Assembly: GCA_947088345.1 (NCBI GenBank)
Contig: CAMUGE010000014.1
Span: forward strand, 1 to 56,361
DNA from: an uncultured Roseburia sp.
Lineage (GTDB): Bacteria; Bacillota; Clostridia; Lachnospirales; Lachnospiraceae
Reading direction: 5' to 3'
Length of the DNA stretch: 56,361 nucleotides
Part shown: positions 15,815-24,510 of the stretch, piece after piece
Numbering within the stretch: the first letter of the stretch is position 1
Layout of the letters: every line of letters begins with the position of its first letter
Program-made: the position numbers and the translations under genes
The notes under the pieces: generated by a model
Told to the model about the DNA's origin: nothing
Databases searched by the model: none
Seen by the model: the letters and a program-made list of their open reading frames with translations, nothing else

Positions 15815-16732
15815 TCACACTTCCATCGTAAGCCACCAGTCTCTTGTTCGCCGGCACCCTTCTCCAAAGCTGATTTTTGCCTCAAATCCCGTATCGTCTT
15901 TTGTCTTTGTACAGTCAAAATCTTCTAACGGCTGGTTGACGCCGGTAAACGGAATATCGCCGAAAATAAAATCAAGATCCGGCGCAATCGCCGCTTTCAT
16001 CTCAAGCAAAAATTCCTTTAACGGCTTTGCATGCGAAGATCCGATCAGATATTCGTGAAACGGTTTTCCGTTTTCACCGATCAGATAAAATGCCCGCGCC
16101 ACGTCGTCGATATAGACAAAATCATAATTCTGCGTTCCGGCCGTAAACTGGGGTGACTCCCCGCGGATACATTTTTGTACTGTCGTATTTACCATGCGCG
16201 GACTTTTCTCGCCGACGCCGTATGCATTTGTTATCATTGCCCATACAAGATCAATTCCGATTTGCGCCGCAACGGATTTACACATCGTGTGCGCCGCCAG
16301 TTTTCCGCTTCCATAGATATATCCAGGGCCAGGACGGTTTCCCGCCTGAAAAACTGCCCGCATTGTCTCAAGTTCCATAATGCTTCCGGCATTGACAAAC
16401 CGGCTGCAGCCGCATTCTTTTGCCAGACGCAGGCAGTCCACGGTCCACTGGGCATTTTTCAGCTGCAGCTGCGTATCCGCCCGCTCCGCTCCGGCCGAAC
16501 CGGCCCACGCAAAATGATAGAATGTATCACAGCCGCATTCTTTTAACTGCGAGACCATCCCGCCGGCGCGATCGAGCGAAAACGGAAAGATCTCAACCAG
16601 ACTGCTCTTTGGCAGATTGCGGCCGGAACCATTTCTGCACAGTGCAACGACCTCTATTTCCTGGTTTACCAGCTCTTTGATCAGGGCGCTGCCAACAAAT
16701 CCGTTTGCCCCGGTTACCATTACTTTTTTCAT
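15815..16732 (-). CDS. NAD(P)-dependent nucleotide-sugar epimerase/reductase (SDR), RfbJ-like
   Basis: The 305-residue extended short-chain dehydrogenase has the nucleotide-binding TGANGFVGSA loop at the start, a Ser in VNAGSIME and the catalytic YGSGK (Y-x-x-x-K) around residues 140-145. It follows rfbG with a 26-base gap. In CDP-sugar clusters this position is occupied by a 4-reductase such as CDP-abequose or CDP-paratose synthase. Here the 3-dehydrase RfbH is absent, so a 4-ketoreductase acting on the 4-keto-6-deoxy sugar (before or after epimerisation) is the most likely role. A plain 4-epimerase is an alternative. Confidence 0.75.
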   Translation of the reverse strand: MKKVMVTGANGFVGSALIKELVNQEIEVVALCRNGSGRNLPKSSLVEIFPFSLDRAGGMVSQLKECGCDTFYHFAWAGSAGAERADTQLQLKNAQWTVDCLRLAKECGCSRFVNAGSIMELETMRAVFQAGNRPGPGYIYGSGKLAAHTMCKSVAAQIGIDLVWAMITNAYGVGEKSPRMVNTTVQKCIRGESPQFTAGTQNYDFVYIDDVARAFYLIGENGKPFHEYLIGSSHAKPLKEFLLEMKAAIAPDLDFIFGDIPFTGVNQPLEDFDCTKTKDDTGFEAKISFGEGCRRTRDWWLTMEV

Positions 16733-16758
16733 AAATTATGCCTTTCTCTCTTAAAAGC

Positions 16759-17823
16759 TTACGCTCCCTCCTGACTGAGGTACTGTAAAATCTCCCGCTC
16801 GGTCTCCGCCGAAAGATCGCCGCCGTCAAGAAAAACTTTGCTCCAGGCGACACTGTAATGAACTGCATCACTGATATGCCACTTCGGATGCCAGGACATT
16901 GTTTTTTTTATTTTAGAACAATCCAGTTTTAAAAATCCTGCCTCATGCGGCGCATTTTTCTCCGAAACATCCTCCCAGAGCGCCCCCTGTCCCCATGCAT
17001 CGCAAAACAGGCCGGCCAGCGCCCCTGTTGTCACGCAGTCGCAGTCATCCGGCCCTATATTATAACTCCCCGCATATTTTTCCGGCTCCAGATACTGGCG
17101 TTTAGCAAGTTCCAGATATGCGCATACCGGCTCAAGCACATGCTGGTACGGACGGGTCGAATACGGATTCCTGACAATTATTTTTCTGCCCTCCTGCATC
17201 GCGCGCACACAGTCCGGGATAATCCTGTCCCTGGCAAAATCGCCCCCGCCAATAACGTTTCCTGCCCTGCAGGTGGATATGGCCGGTTTCCCGTTCGAAA
17301 AAAATGATTTCTGATAGGAGGATGTGACAAGCTCAGAGCAGGATTTTGAATTGGAATAGGGATCGTAACCGTCGAGCGCATCATTTTCGCGATACCCCCA
17401 TTCCCACTCACGATTGAGATATACCTTGTCGGTCGTCACATTGATTACGGATTTTACAGCATCGCATTGTCTGACTGCTTCAAGCACATGAACTGTACCC
17501 ATTACATTTGTCCCGTAAGTAGCCACCGGATTCCTGTAACTCTCCCTCACGATCGGCTGCGCCGCCATATGGATGACAATTTCCGGCCGATACTGACCAA
17601 ATACCTGATTCAGATGATCAAGATCCCGGATATCCCCGATCACGGACGTCATCTGCCGTTCCATCGAAAGCAGTGAAAAAATTGCCGGCTCTGTCGGGGG
17701 TTCCATCGCATAGCCAATCACATTCGCTCCGTGCATACGCAAAACCTTTGCCATCCATGTACCCTTAAACCCGGTATGCCCGGTAATAAGAACCGTCTTT
17801 TTCTGATAAAAATCAAAATCCAT
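16759..17823 (-). CDS. rfbG: CDP-glucose 4,6-dehydratase
   Basis: The 354-residue SDR enzyme has TGHTGFKGTW (about residues 14-23) for NAD binding, the TTDKVY segment and the catalytic YSNSK motif. The N-terminus MDFDFYQKKTVLITGHTGFKG and the GGDFARDRIIPD block are characteristic of CDP-glucose 4,6-dehydratase rather than dTDP-glucose dehydratase. It makes CDP-4-keto-6-deoxy-D-glucose. The start codon follows the rfbF stop directly (TAA ATG), so translation is coupled. It is the second enzyme of the CDP-deoxyhexose route. Confidence 0.93.
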   Translation of the reverse strand: MDFDFYQKKTVLITGHTGFKGTWMAKVLRMHGANVIGYAMEPPTEPAIFSLLSMERQMTSVIGDIRDLDHLNQVFGQYRPEIVIHMAAQPIVRESYRNPVATYGTNVMGTVHVLEAVRQCDAVKSVINVTTDKVYLNREWEWGYRENDALDGYDPYSNSKSCSELVTSSYQKSFFSNGKPAISTCRAGNVIGGGDFARDRIIPDCVRAMQEGRKIIVRNPYSTRPYQHVLEPVCAYLELAKRQYLEPEKYAGSYNIGPDDCDCVTTGALAGLFCDAWGQGALWEDVSEKNAPHEAGFLKLDCSKIKKTMSWHPKWHISDAVHYSVAWSKVFLDGGDLSAETEREILQYLSQEGA

Positions 17824-18600
17824 TTAATCCCACACTTTCCATGGCGCTCTGCCCTCTTCCAGCAGAGACTCCAGTAATGTTTTATCGCGCAGCGTATCCA
17901 TACACTGCCAAAATCCGCTGTGGCGATATGCCACAAGCTGACTTTCCGCGGCAAGGCGTTCCAGCGGTTCCCGCTCAAATGTCGTATCGTCGCTTTCAAT
18001 ATAATCAATCACCTGCGGCTCGAGCACCATATAGCCGCCGTTAATCCAGCCGCCGTCCTCTTTTCTTTTTTCGGAAAACCGCGCGATCGTGTTGTCCTGC
18101 CCGATATCCATAGTTCCGAACCGCCCTCCCGGCTGAATGGCAGTCATGGTCGCAAGTTTTTTATGTTTTTTATGAAAGTCAAATAATTCCGTGATATTGA
18201 TATCACAGACACCGTCGCCGTAAGTCAGCATAAACGTCTCGTTTCCAATATATTCCCGAATGCGCCGAATCCTGCCGCCTGTCATAGTATTTAAGCCTGT
18301 ATCAACTACGGACACTTTCCATGGTTCCGCAACATTGTTATGCACAACCATCGCATTGTCCGCCGTGAAATCAAATGTAATATCAGAACGGTGCAGATAA
18401 TAATTTGCAAAGTATTCTTTGATGACCTGCTGCTTATAACCTGCGCAGATTACAAATTCGTTAAAACCGTATGCCGTATATTCTTTCATAATATGCCACA
18501 GGATCGGCTGATTCCCGATTTCGATCATTGGTTTTGGCTTCAGATGGGATTCCTCCGATATCCTTGTCCCAAGTCCGCCTGCTAAGATCACGACTTTCAT
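17824..18600 (-). CDS. rfbF: Glucose-1-phosphate cytidylyltransferase
   Basis: The 258-residue nucleotidyltransferase starts with the sugar-nucleotide loop GGLGTRISEESHLKPKPM and carries the RfbF-type IRRIREYIGNETFMLTYGDGVCDI block. It joins CTP and glucose-1-phosphate to give CDP-glucose. It is the first gene of the long polysaccharide operon; a promoter with near-ideal spacing lies 60-90 bases upstream. An AGGAG site is 13 bases from the ATG, slightly far. Confidence 0.94.
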   Translation of the reverse strand: MKVVILAGGLGTRISEESHLKPKPMIEIGNQPILWHIMKEYTAYGFNEFVICAGYKQQVIKEYFANYYLHRSDITFDFTADNAMVVHNNVAEPWKVSVVDTGLNTMTGGRIRRIREYIGNETFMLTYGDGVCDINITELFDFHKKHKKLATMTAIQPGGRFGTMDIGQDNTIARFSEKRKEDGGWINGGYMVLEPQVIDYIESDDTTFEREPLERLAAESQLVAYRHSGFWQCMDTLRDKTLLESLLEEGRAPWKVWD

Positions 18601-18660
18601 GTTATTATTTTTTCTCCTGTCTGTTATTTTCCATAAATTTCCTCTGTCTCTATTCTATCT

Positions 18661-18689
18661 ATTTTAACAACGAAACAGGCATAATGCAA
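18661..18689 (-). promoter_or_regulatory. Promoter of the polysaccharide operon
   Basis: On the minus strand TTGCAT (18684-18689) and TAAAAT (18661-18666) are 17 bases apart, upstream of rfbF. It overlaps the upstream side of the divergent acyltransferase promoter. Confidence 0.65.
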
Positions 18690-18715
18690 GCTATTTTAAA
18701 AATGCCTGCGAATCC

Positions 18716-18744
18716 TTGCCAAATCTTAAGAATTGTTATATGAT
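18716..18744 (+). promoter_or_regulatory. Promoter of the divergent acyltransferase gene
   Basis: TTGCCA (18716-18721) and TATGAT (18739-18744) are separated by 17 bases. An AAGGAG ribosome site at about 18759 and the ATG at 18774 follow directly. Confidence 0.7.
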
Positions 18745-18773
18745 AGCGATAGAAAAAAAAGGAGCGATACCAT

Positions 18774-19832
18774 ATGAAAACAGAACGAAATTCAAGCTTT
18801 GAACTGCTGCGTCTGCTCTGTATCTTCGGCATCACCGTGATGCATGCTTTTGCAAATATTGATACGGGCGGCTCCTGGCTTAATACGGAAGCCCATATCC
18901 TGTTTAACTCTGTCTTTAATACCGGCGTCACCTGCTTTATTTTAATCTCCGGTTATTTTGGGATTCACTTTAAATTGGAAAAACTGGTACGCATGGACTG
19001 TATGGTCATTTTTTTTACTTTGGCCGGCACGATACTTCTCGGTGATTTTGGAATAAAATCACTGATCAAGTCCTGCATTCCCGTGATTTCAAGACGTTAC
19101 TGGTTTATCACCTGCTATTTTGCACTCTGTATTCTGGCGCCGTTTTTAAACCAGATTCCCGAACGGCTGGAACGCGCCAAATTCCGCAGCCTGCTTCTCG
19201 TACTTCTGCTGCTCTTTAGCGTAATCCCTACGCTTACGACCTATGATATCATGCAGGACGCCGGAAAAGGGCTTGTACATTTTGTTATGGTCTATCTGAT
19301 CGGAAGGTACCTGGCACGCTACCAAAACAGGCAGCATTCCGGAAAAATACTGGCTTTTGGTTTTTTTTGCTGTATCCTGGCCATTTTCCTGCTGGACAGC
19401 GGGCTTACCTTTTTACACCGGGGCGAAATCTACAGTACTTTCGCAAGAGACTGCTCCCTGTTAATCATACTTGCCGCCGTTCTCTTACTGCTGCTTTTTG
19501 GCACAATAAAATTTACCAGCCCGCTGGTCAACCGCATTGCTTCCAACGTATTGGCTGTCACTGTGCTTGACTCCGTTTTGATGAATTTATTAAATCGACG
19601 CTTCAGTCTCAATGCACACTCGCACAGCATATTTCTAACCTGCCTGGTGTTAGGATATGCACTTATTGTCGTAATTATCGCTATTGTTTCAAATGAAATT
19701 CGAAAATTTACAATTGGGCGGATTGAGCCGTGGCTTTGCGATTTTATTGTTAAATTTTGGAATCAGATTCAGGCTCTTACCCTGCGGCTGACAGACCGGA
19801 TCGCGGCCGCCTTTTTGCAGGAAAAACGCTGA
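18774..19832 (+). CDS. Membrane acyltransferase (acyltransferase 3 family)
   Basis: The 352-residue protein has about ten membrane helices and the N-terminal RNSSFELLRLLCIFGITVMHAF motif with the catalytic-type His shared by OafA-like enzymes. AAGGAG lies 8 bases before the ATG and a clean promoter precedes it. It is a paralog of the gene at 4018-5070 and would decorate a surface glycan with an acyl group. It is transcribed away from the polysaccharide operon and ends convergently with the PH-like gene. Confidence 0.88.
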   Translation: MKTERNSSFELLRLLCIFGITVMHAFANIDTGGSWLNTEAHILFNSVFNTGVTCFILISGYFGIHFKLEKLVRMDCMVIFFTLAGTILLGDFGIKSLIKSCIPVISRRYWFITCYFALCILAPFLNQIPERLERAKFRSLLLVLLLLFSVIPTLTTYDIMQDAGKGLVHFVMVYLIGRYLARYQNRQHSGKILAFGFFCCILAIFLLDSGLTFLHRGEIYSTFARDCSLLIILAAVLLLLLFGTIKFTSPLVNRIASNVLAVTVLDSVLMNLLNRRFSLNAHSHSIFLTCLVLGYALIVVIIAIVSNEIRKFTIGRIEPWLCDFIVKFWNQIQALTLRLTDRIAAAFLQEKR

Positions 19833-19910
19833 TCTAAGACGGAGGAGACTGCACCGCGGCAAAAAGAATATGACGACAACGCATCCGGATCTCTTACGGA
19901 TGAATGAGAG

Positions 19911-19930
19911 AAAAGCCGGCTGTGCCGGCA
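19911..19930 (-). terminator. Terminator of the FkbM-acyltransferase-PH unit
   Basis: On the minus strand GCCGGC-ACA-GCCGGC is followed by TTTTCTCTC. A second hairpin (CATCCG/CGGATG, 19882-19902) lies nearby. The interval also holds the 11-mer CGCGAACCTGT, shared with repeat copies A and B. Confidence 0.65.
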
Positions 19931-19995
19931 CGGGAATTGACGCGAACCTGTCCGCTTTATTTTGATGAATGCAGGACCCGCATGGCGGCCGATTT

Positions 19996-20442
19996 TCAGG
20001 AATACTGAGACAGTACGTTTAAAATTTTATCCCGGTACTGCGCATGGCGGGGCATGCCGCCTCCCAGGCCGCCGCGTTTTGGCAGCTGAATCTTTAGATA
20101 AGTTCCGTCTTTCCATGTTATCGAACAGTTTACGGCTCCCATTATGGCATTTTTTATCTTACAGCTTTCAATATCCGAAAGCGCAAAACAGACGCCCGCA
20201 TCTTCGGCCACTGTTTTGCGCAGATCAGGAATGCGATAGTCTTCATTTAGATATCTGCGCTCTTCACATTCCGCAACCAGCAGGTATCTTGCGGTAATTC
20301 CGACGTACACGTCAAATCTGGATGTCTTTTTTTTGTTCACCTGCAGTGTAATACCGTGTACGCCCGCATCACATGTCTCGCCCTCCGGTATCCATGTTCT
20401 TAATACCTGCATCATATAGTTCTCATCAAATATCCCAGACAT
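19996..20442 (-). CDS. Conserved hypothetical protein, possible bacterial PH-like fold
   Basis: The start at 20442 has AAGGAG 8 bases upstream, giving 148 residues; the earlier ATG in the frame lies inside the preceding gene. The protein is soluble, with alternating beta strands (FDVYVGITARYLLVAEC, NCSITWKDGTYLKIQLPK) and a C-terminal helix, the order expected of a small PH/YokE-like domain. I do not recognise a defined family and assign no function. It is the last gene of a three-gene unit with an acyltransferase and an FkbM methyltransferase. Confidence 0.6.
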   Translation of the reverse strand: MSGIFDENYMMQVLRTWIPEGETCDAGVHGITLQVNKKKTSRFDVYVGITARYLLVAECEERRYLNEDYRIPDLRKTVAEDAGVCFALSDIESCKIKNAIMGAVNCSITWKDGTYLKIQLPKRGGLGGGMPRHAQYRDKILNVLSQYS

Positions 20443-20464
20443 GTTTTCTCTCCTTTTTTCTTTT

Positions 20465-21490
20465 TCATCTGAAAGATCGCAGTTTCCCCAATACAAAATC
20501 AATCATTTTTCCTAAAATCAAGCTGCCAGCGATAGAAGCCGAAATTCTTGCCGTATGATACAGCGCTTTCATCACGCCGGACAATGCGCCTGTATCAATC
20601 AGCCGACCCGCTGCGATACCGAAAATTTCCAGTCCCAATATATGGAACGCAAGAAGCGGCAGCGTATTTGTTCCTATAAAAGTAAAAAACGTGCCTAAAA
20701 ACGTATCCTGCACCAGTTTTGCAAGCCAGATACAAAGGATAGAACCGCCGATTCCGATTAAAATATAGAACGGAACGCTAAACATCCCGTAAACGCCATA
20801 TTCCCGGGCCGAGGTATTAATCCCCGGATTCAGTTCAATCAGCCCGATATAAGCGGCAAGCGTCGCCAGAATCAGCCAGATATTCCATTTTTTTTCAAAA
20901 AATTCCGCGCGCATCAAAAGCGCTCCGACAATCATAAAAATGGCGCCTGCAAATGCGATATCAACGCTCCATGGCAGCAGCACGGGAAGTTTTGTCAGCG
21001 CCATGGTAATCGCTGTCAGAACGGCGATACAGCCGGCCAGAAACTTTTTACTCTCCAGACACCGGTCAATGACAAGATGGAAAACAAGTCCCGTCACAAA
21101 AAATGCCGTCAGATACCACATTGCTCCGTTTGCAATATTAAAGAAAAAAATATTATCTGCCTCCGCCGTCACTGCAACATCATACAGACAGTATCTGGAA
21201 TAGAGGATACCTGCGGCCGAAAATGCAGTTTCTTTAAGACTGCGCCCCATCAGCACATAGAACGCAAGAAGTATCGCGCTGTATCCAAAATACGGAAACA
21301 GCAGTCTTTTTGCCTTTTTCCCAATATTTTCCCCATAACTTCTCCCCGGCCGATAGAGACAGCCGGACAACAGAAAAAATACCTGTATAAAAAAATAACT
21401 TAAGTATTTGCTCAGCCCGCAGCTGTGCCCCGTGATAATAAGCATCATAGCGATTCCTCTCGCCACGTCCAGATATTTACAACGTTTCAT
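20465..21490 (-). CDS. Membrane acyltransferase (acyltransferase 3 family)
   Basis: The 341-residue protein has about ten membrane helices and starts KYLDVARGIAMMLIITGHS, the acyltransferase-3 N-terminal signature with the conserved His. It is only distantly related to the other two acyltransferases in the window and belongs to the Fucose-4-O-acetylase/NolL-like branch in general appearance. A GGGAGG site lies 8 bases from the ATG, and the gene is 14 bases downstream of the FkbM gene. The likely role is O-acylation of a surface sugar. Confidence 0.85.
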   Translation of the reverse strand: MKRCKYLDVARGIAMMLIITGHSCGLSKYLSYFFIQVFFLLSGCLYRPGRSYGENIGKKAKRLLFPYFGYSAILLAFYVLMGRSLKETAFSAAGILYSRYCLYDVAVTAEADNIFFFNIANGAMWYLTAFFVTGLVFHLVIDRCLESKKFLAGCIAVLTAITMALTKLPVLLPWSVDIAFAGAIFMIVGALLMRAEFFEKKWNIWLILATLAAYIGLIELNPGINTSAREYGVYGMFSVPFYILIGIGGSILCIWLAKLVQDTFLGTFFTFIGTNTLPLLAFHILGLEIFGIAAGRLIDTGALSGVMKALYHTARISASIAGSLILGKMIDFVLGKLRSFR

Positions 21491-21504
21491 GTGTCCGCCT
21501 CCCG

Positions 21505-22290
21505 TTATGCCACATTTTTACTGACAAACAGATAGTTTGTACAAAAAAACATTTCCAGTATATCGCCATATTCCGTTATCTCAACCAGTCCGTCCAGCAA
21601 AACGCGGTAGACTCTGTAATGCTCATGTAATAAATTCCAAAAGTCTCTGAAATATGTTCTGGAATCAAGATTACAGCCGCCAAATTCAAGCTGTATCGCA
21701 AGGATCTTTCCCAAACGTATCATTCTTTGCGCACCTTTTAATGCCTGCAGTTCATTTCCCTCAATATCCATTTTCATAAAATGCACATTTTTGATATCAG
21801 ATTCCTCACAGTAACCGTCAATTGTTTTGATACAGATTTTCTCCGTTCTGACATCCCCCTCAAAACACTGCCGCTCGTACATACTTGACAGACCGTAATT
21901 ATCTCCGCTTACGTAGAGCGTTTCCTCCGAACACGCGCTGCCAATCCCAAAATTGTTTAAAATCACCGACTGCTCTCTCAGATTATCGGAGAGCATTTGA
22001 AATGTTTTTTCCGCCGGTTCAAAACAGTGAATTTCGCATTCTCCAAAATGTCGGATCAATTCCTTTGCATATCCGCCTGTATTTGCCCCGACATCAAACA
22101 GCACCGGCTTTTTCTCCCTGACCACATGTTCGCTGACATGCCGCATCACATAATTCTCACCGCTGCTCTCATAACCGCCTCCGTTTCCCACATTCATTCC
22201 CATCAGTGACGCCTTATATACTTTCTGCCAGAATGGATAATACCTCTTTTTCCCAAAAAAAGGATGTAATACTTTTTCCCCAAAACTCAT
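21505..22290 (-). CDS. FkbM family methyltransferase
   Basis: The 261-residue protein has the SAM-binding FDVGANTGGY motif, the CFEPAEKTFQML acidic loop and the family's KIDIEGNE-like KMDIEGNELQALKGA block. FkbM enzymes O-methylate sugars or small molecules. It has a GGGAGG site and its own promoter (22344-22373), and leads a unit with an acyltransferase and a PH-like protein. In this setting methylation of a glycan sugar is likely. Confidence 0.88.
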   Translation of the reverse strand: MSFGEKVLHPFFGKKRYYPFWQKVYKASLMGMNVGNGGGYESSGENYVMRHVSEHVVREKKPVLFDVGANTGGYAKELIRHFGECEIHCFEPAEKTFQMLSDNLREQSVILNNFGIGSACSEETLYVSGDNYGLSSMYERQCFEGDVRTEKICIKTIDGYCEESDIKNVHFMKMDIEGNELQALKGAQRMIRLGKILAIQLEFGGCNLDSRTYFRDFWNLLHEHYRVYRVLLDGLVEITEYGDILEMFFCTNYLFVSKNVA

Positions 22291-22343
22291 AAATACCTCC
22301 CGCTTTCTCTTCCTGCCTCTTTCGTTCCCCTGACTTTAATCTG

Positions 22344-22373
22344 ATTTTAATATATACCGCCTGAAAATGTCAA
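22344..22373 (-). promoter_or_regulatory. Promoter of the FkbM unit
   Basis: On the minus strand TTGACA (22368-22373) and TAAAAT (22344-22349) are 18 bases apart, with about 50 bases to the ATG. Confidence 0.65.
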
Positions 22374-22407
22374 TGACTTTACACGCTGTATGAACGGCAA
22401 CAAAAGA

Positions 22408-22436
22408 TTGCATACTATCGTCAGGTATGCTAGTAT
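22408..22436 (+). promoter_or_regulatory. Promoter of the GT-D-like gene pair
   Basis: TTGCAT (22408-22413) and TAGTAT (22431-22436) are 17 bases apart. The GGAGG site and ATG follow at 22473-22483. Confidence 0.6.
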
Positions 22437-22482
22437 ATACTTCATAAATCCATGGCGCAGATTTTAAGAATGGAGGATTCCT

Positions 22483-23433
22483 ATGAGCAGCCAGATCAGC
22501 CATCTTTATTATTATATGAAATATCTCGCCCGCAGCAAAATCCGGGAAAAAAGAAACGATCCGGACAGTCTCTATGAGAACTATGCCGGCAGGCCATATT
22601 GGGATATGGAAACGTTAAACCGCAATGTCGCATCCATGATTGAGTCAGGCAAACCTTTTATGATGGCGCGTTTTGGGGCCGTGGAGCTGTTTAATATGCG
22701 AACAGACGAATTTCATCTAAAAAAGAAAACCCAAAAAGCCTTAAACCAGCTCTACACAAATGCCGGTTTTTTCCCGAATGACTGTTCCCTGCTTCCGCGC
22801 TTCAATCAGATTATGAAAGAGTCCTGCCGCCAGACAGACGTACTTGGCGTCTGGCAAAACTGCTGCGAAGACTACTATATGAAAAAATACTGCACTAATT
22901 TAAAAGCAACCGCCAAACTGATCGCAATTGAGCCATGGCGAAGCTCGATTCCATGGTCTTCCTCCTTAAAAGGAAAAAAAGTGCTCGTTATTCATCCGTT
23001 TGAGGATTCCATTCGCAGACAATACAAAAACTTTGACAAACTATTTCCAAATCCGGATATTTTACCGAAATTTGAATTAAAAACATTAAAAGCCGTCCAG
23101 ACAGCCGGCGATGCGACAGACGAACGCTTTCGCGACTGGTTTGAAGCTCTGGACTATATGAGCGCAGAATGCGAAAAAACAGACTTTGATATCGCACTGC
23201 TCGGATGCGGCGCCTACGGATTTCCCCTCGCGGCAAAGATCAAAAAAATGGGAAGACAGGCCGTTCATCTTGGCGGATGCCTTCAGATCCTGTTTGGGAT
23301 CAAAGGCGACCGCTGGGACAATATGGAACCGGATATCGTCGCTATGTACAACGATTACTGGCACTACCCGCTGGATTGTGAAATTCCGGACGGCAGCGGC
23401 AATATTGAGGGAAATACCTACTGGAAAAAATAA
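22483..23433 (+). CDS. GT-D-fold-like glycosyltransferase domain protein
   Basis: The 316-residue protein has MMARFGAVELFNM near residue 62, which resembles the R-F-G-x-x-E motif of the GT-D (DUF1792) sugar transferases. The C-terminal LLGCGAYGFPLAAKIKKMGRQAVHLGG block is typical of proteins annotated as GT-D-like in gut Firmicutes. There is no signal peptide. A GGAGG site precedes the ATG. It is followed after 25 bases by a second glycosyltransferase-like gene, so the two probably act on the same glycan. The reaction is not known. Confidence 0.65.
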   Translation: MSSQISHLYYYMKYLARSKIREKRNDPDSLYENYAGRPYWDMETLNRNVASMIESGKPFMMARFGAVELFNMRTDEFHLKKKTQKALNQLYTNAGFFPNDCSLLPRFNQIMKESCRQTDVLGVWQNCCEDYYMKKYCTNLKATAKLIAIEPWRSSIPWSSSLKGKKVLVIHPFEDSIRRQYKNFDKLFPNPDILPKFELKTLKAVQTAGDATDERFRDWFEALDYMSAECEKTDFDIALLGCGAYGFPLAAKIKKMGRQAVHLGGCLQILFGIKGDRWDNMEPDIVAMYNDYWHYPLDCEIPDGSGNIEGNTYWKK

Positions 23434-23458
23434 CAACAGCCCACAGGGAGGATTTGCT

Positions 23459-24442
23459 ATGCCACACATAATCCCGGTAATCATACACCATGAAACCGGC
23501 GCAAAAAACCAGTCCGGCGGTAAAAAACATCAGGAATATCTTCGCTACTGTATTGAACAGGCAAAAAAATACAATCAAAAAGTTGTATTAATCGGAGACG
23601 AATACAATAAAAACTGGTGCAGCGACTGGCACCATGTTGATGAATTTCCGTCAGAACGTTACGATGCGTTTGCCGTTGTTTTCCGGAATCTTTCGGCATA
23701 CCCCGACTCCTGGGCCAACAGCATCTTTAAACGTTTCTTTTTAATTTATGAGTATCTGCAAAAAAACAATGAAACGGACTGCGTAATCTTAGACAGCGAT
23801 ATTCTGCTCTATCAGAACATGAGCAATTATACACCGTTTCAGGACTGTGATACGGCACTCGAAATTCCAAAACTTCAGGATCTGCCGGGCGCACCCGCCG
23901 GAAACGGGCTGCGCTGGACTGCCTGTGCCGGAATTTCCTATTTTAAACGGGACGCTCTGTCTGACTTTCTCGATTACTGTACCGATATGTACAAAAACCA
24001 TATTGATTTTCTGTCCCAAAAATGGGAACTGCACAAACAGTACAAATTATATGGAGGCGTCGGAGAAATGTCTCTTCTGTATCTATGGACAAAAACGCTT
24101 CCAAATGAAAAAGTCTTAAATCTGCTGGAACCATTTCAGGATACCGTCTTTGACCTGAATATGGGCATACCGGCAAATTTTACAGAACAGGAATATGCCT
24201 ATGATCCCATTCTTCGGATCAAAAAACTGATCTGGAAAGACAACCGGCCATTTTGTCTGCGACGCTCCGATCACAGGCAGATCGGCTTTCTTGCCCTCCA
24301 TTTTGTGGATATCTCAAAACTGTATATGTATGATCTTTTTTCTTTCCACCGCATCAGCGCCTCTATCCGGTTCAAAGGTATGATGTGGCACTTCCGAAGC
24401 ATCTTAGCAGGTATCAAACACAGGATCTTTGGTTCGCGTTAG
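23459..24442 (+). CDS. GT-A-like glycosyltransferase
   Basis: The reading frame extends further upstream over the previous gene, but the GGAGG site 7 bases before the ATG at 23459 and the switch in composition mark the true start; the protein is then 327 residues. It begins with MPHIIPVIIHHETG and contains CVILDSDILLY near residue 115, a D-x-D metal site as in GT8-like and other GT-A enzymes. A late ALHFVDISK segment could supply a second metal ligand. The family is not certain. It is the second gene of a two-gene unit closed by a strong terminator. Confidence 0.6.
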   Translation: MPHIIPVIIHHETGAKNQSGGKKHQEYLRYCIEQAKKYNQKVVLIGDEYNKNWCSDWHHVDEFPSERYDAFAVVFRNLSAYPDSWANSIFKRFFLIYEYLQKNNETDCVILDSDILLYQNMSNYTPFQDCDTALEIPKLQDLPGAPAGNGLRWTACAGISYFKRDALSDFLDYCTDMYKNHIDFLSQKWELHKQYKLYGGVGEMSLLYLWTKTLPNEKVLNLLEPFQDTVFDLNMGIPANFTEQEYAYDPILRIKKLIWKDNRPFCLRRSDHRQIGFLALHFVDISKLYMYDLFSFHRISASIRFKGMMWHFRSILAGIKHRIFGSR

Positions 24443-24452
24443 TGATGCTTAA

Positions 24453-24510
24453 AAACAGGAAAAAAACTATGTCCCGTGCAATTACACGGACGCGGCGTTT
24501 TTTCCTGTTT
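24453..24510 (+). terminator. Strong terminator, usable in both directions
   Basis: AAACAGGAAAAAA (24453-24465) pairs with TTTTTTCCTGTTT (24498-24510), with a GC-rich inner loop. Confidence 0.8.
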
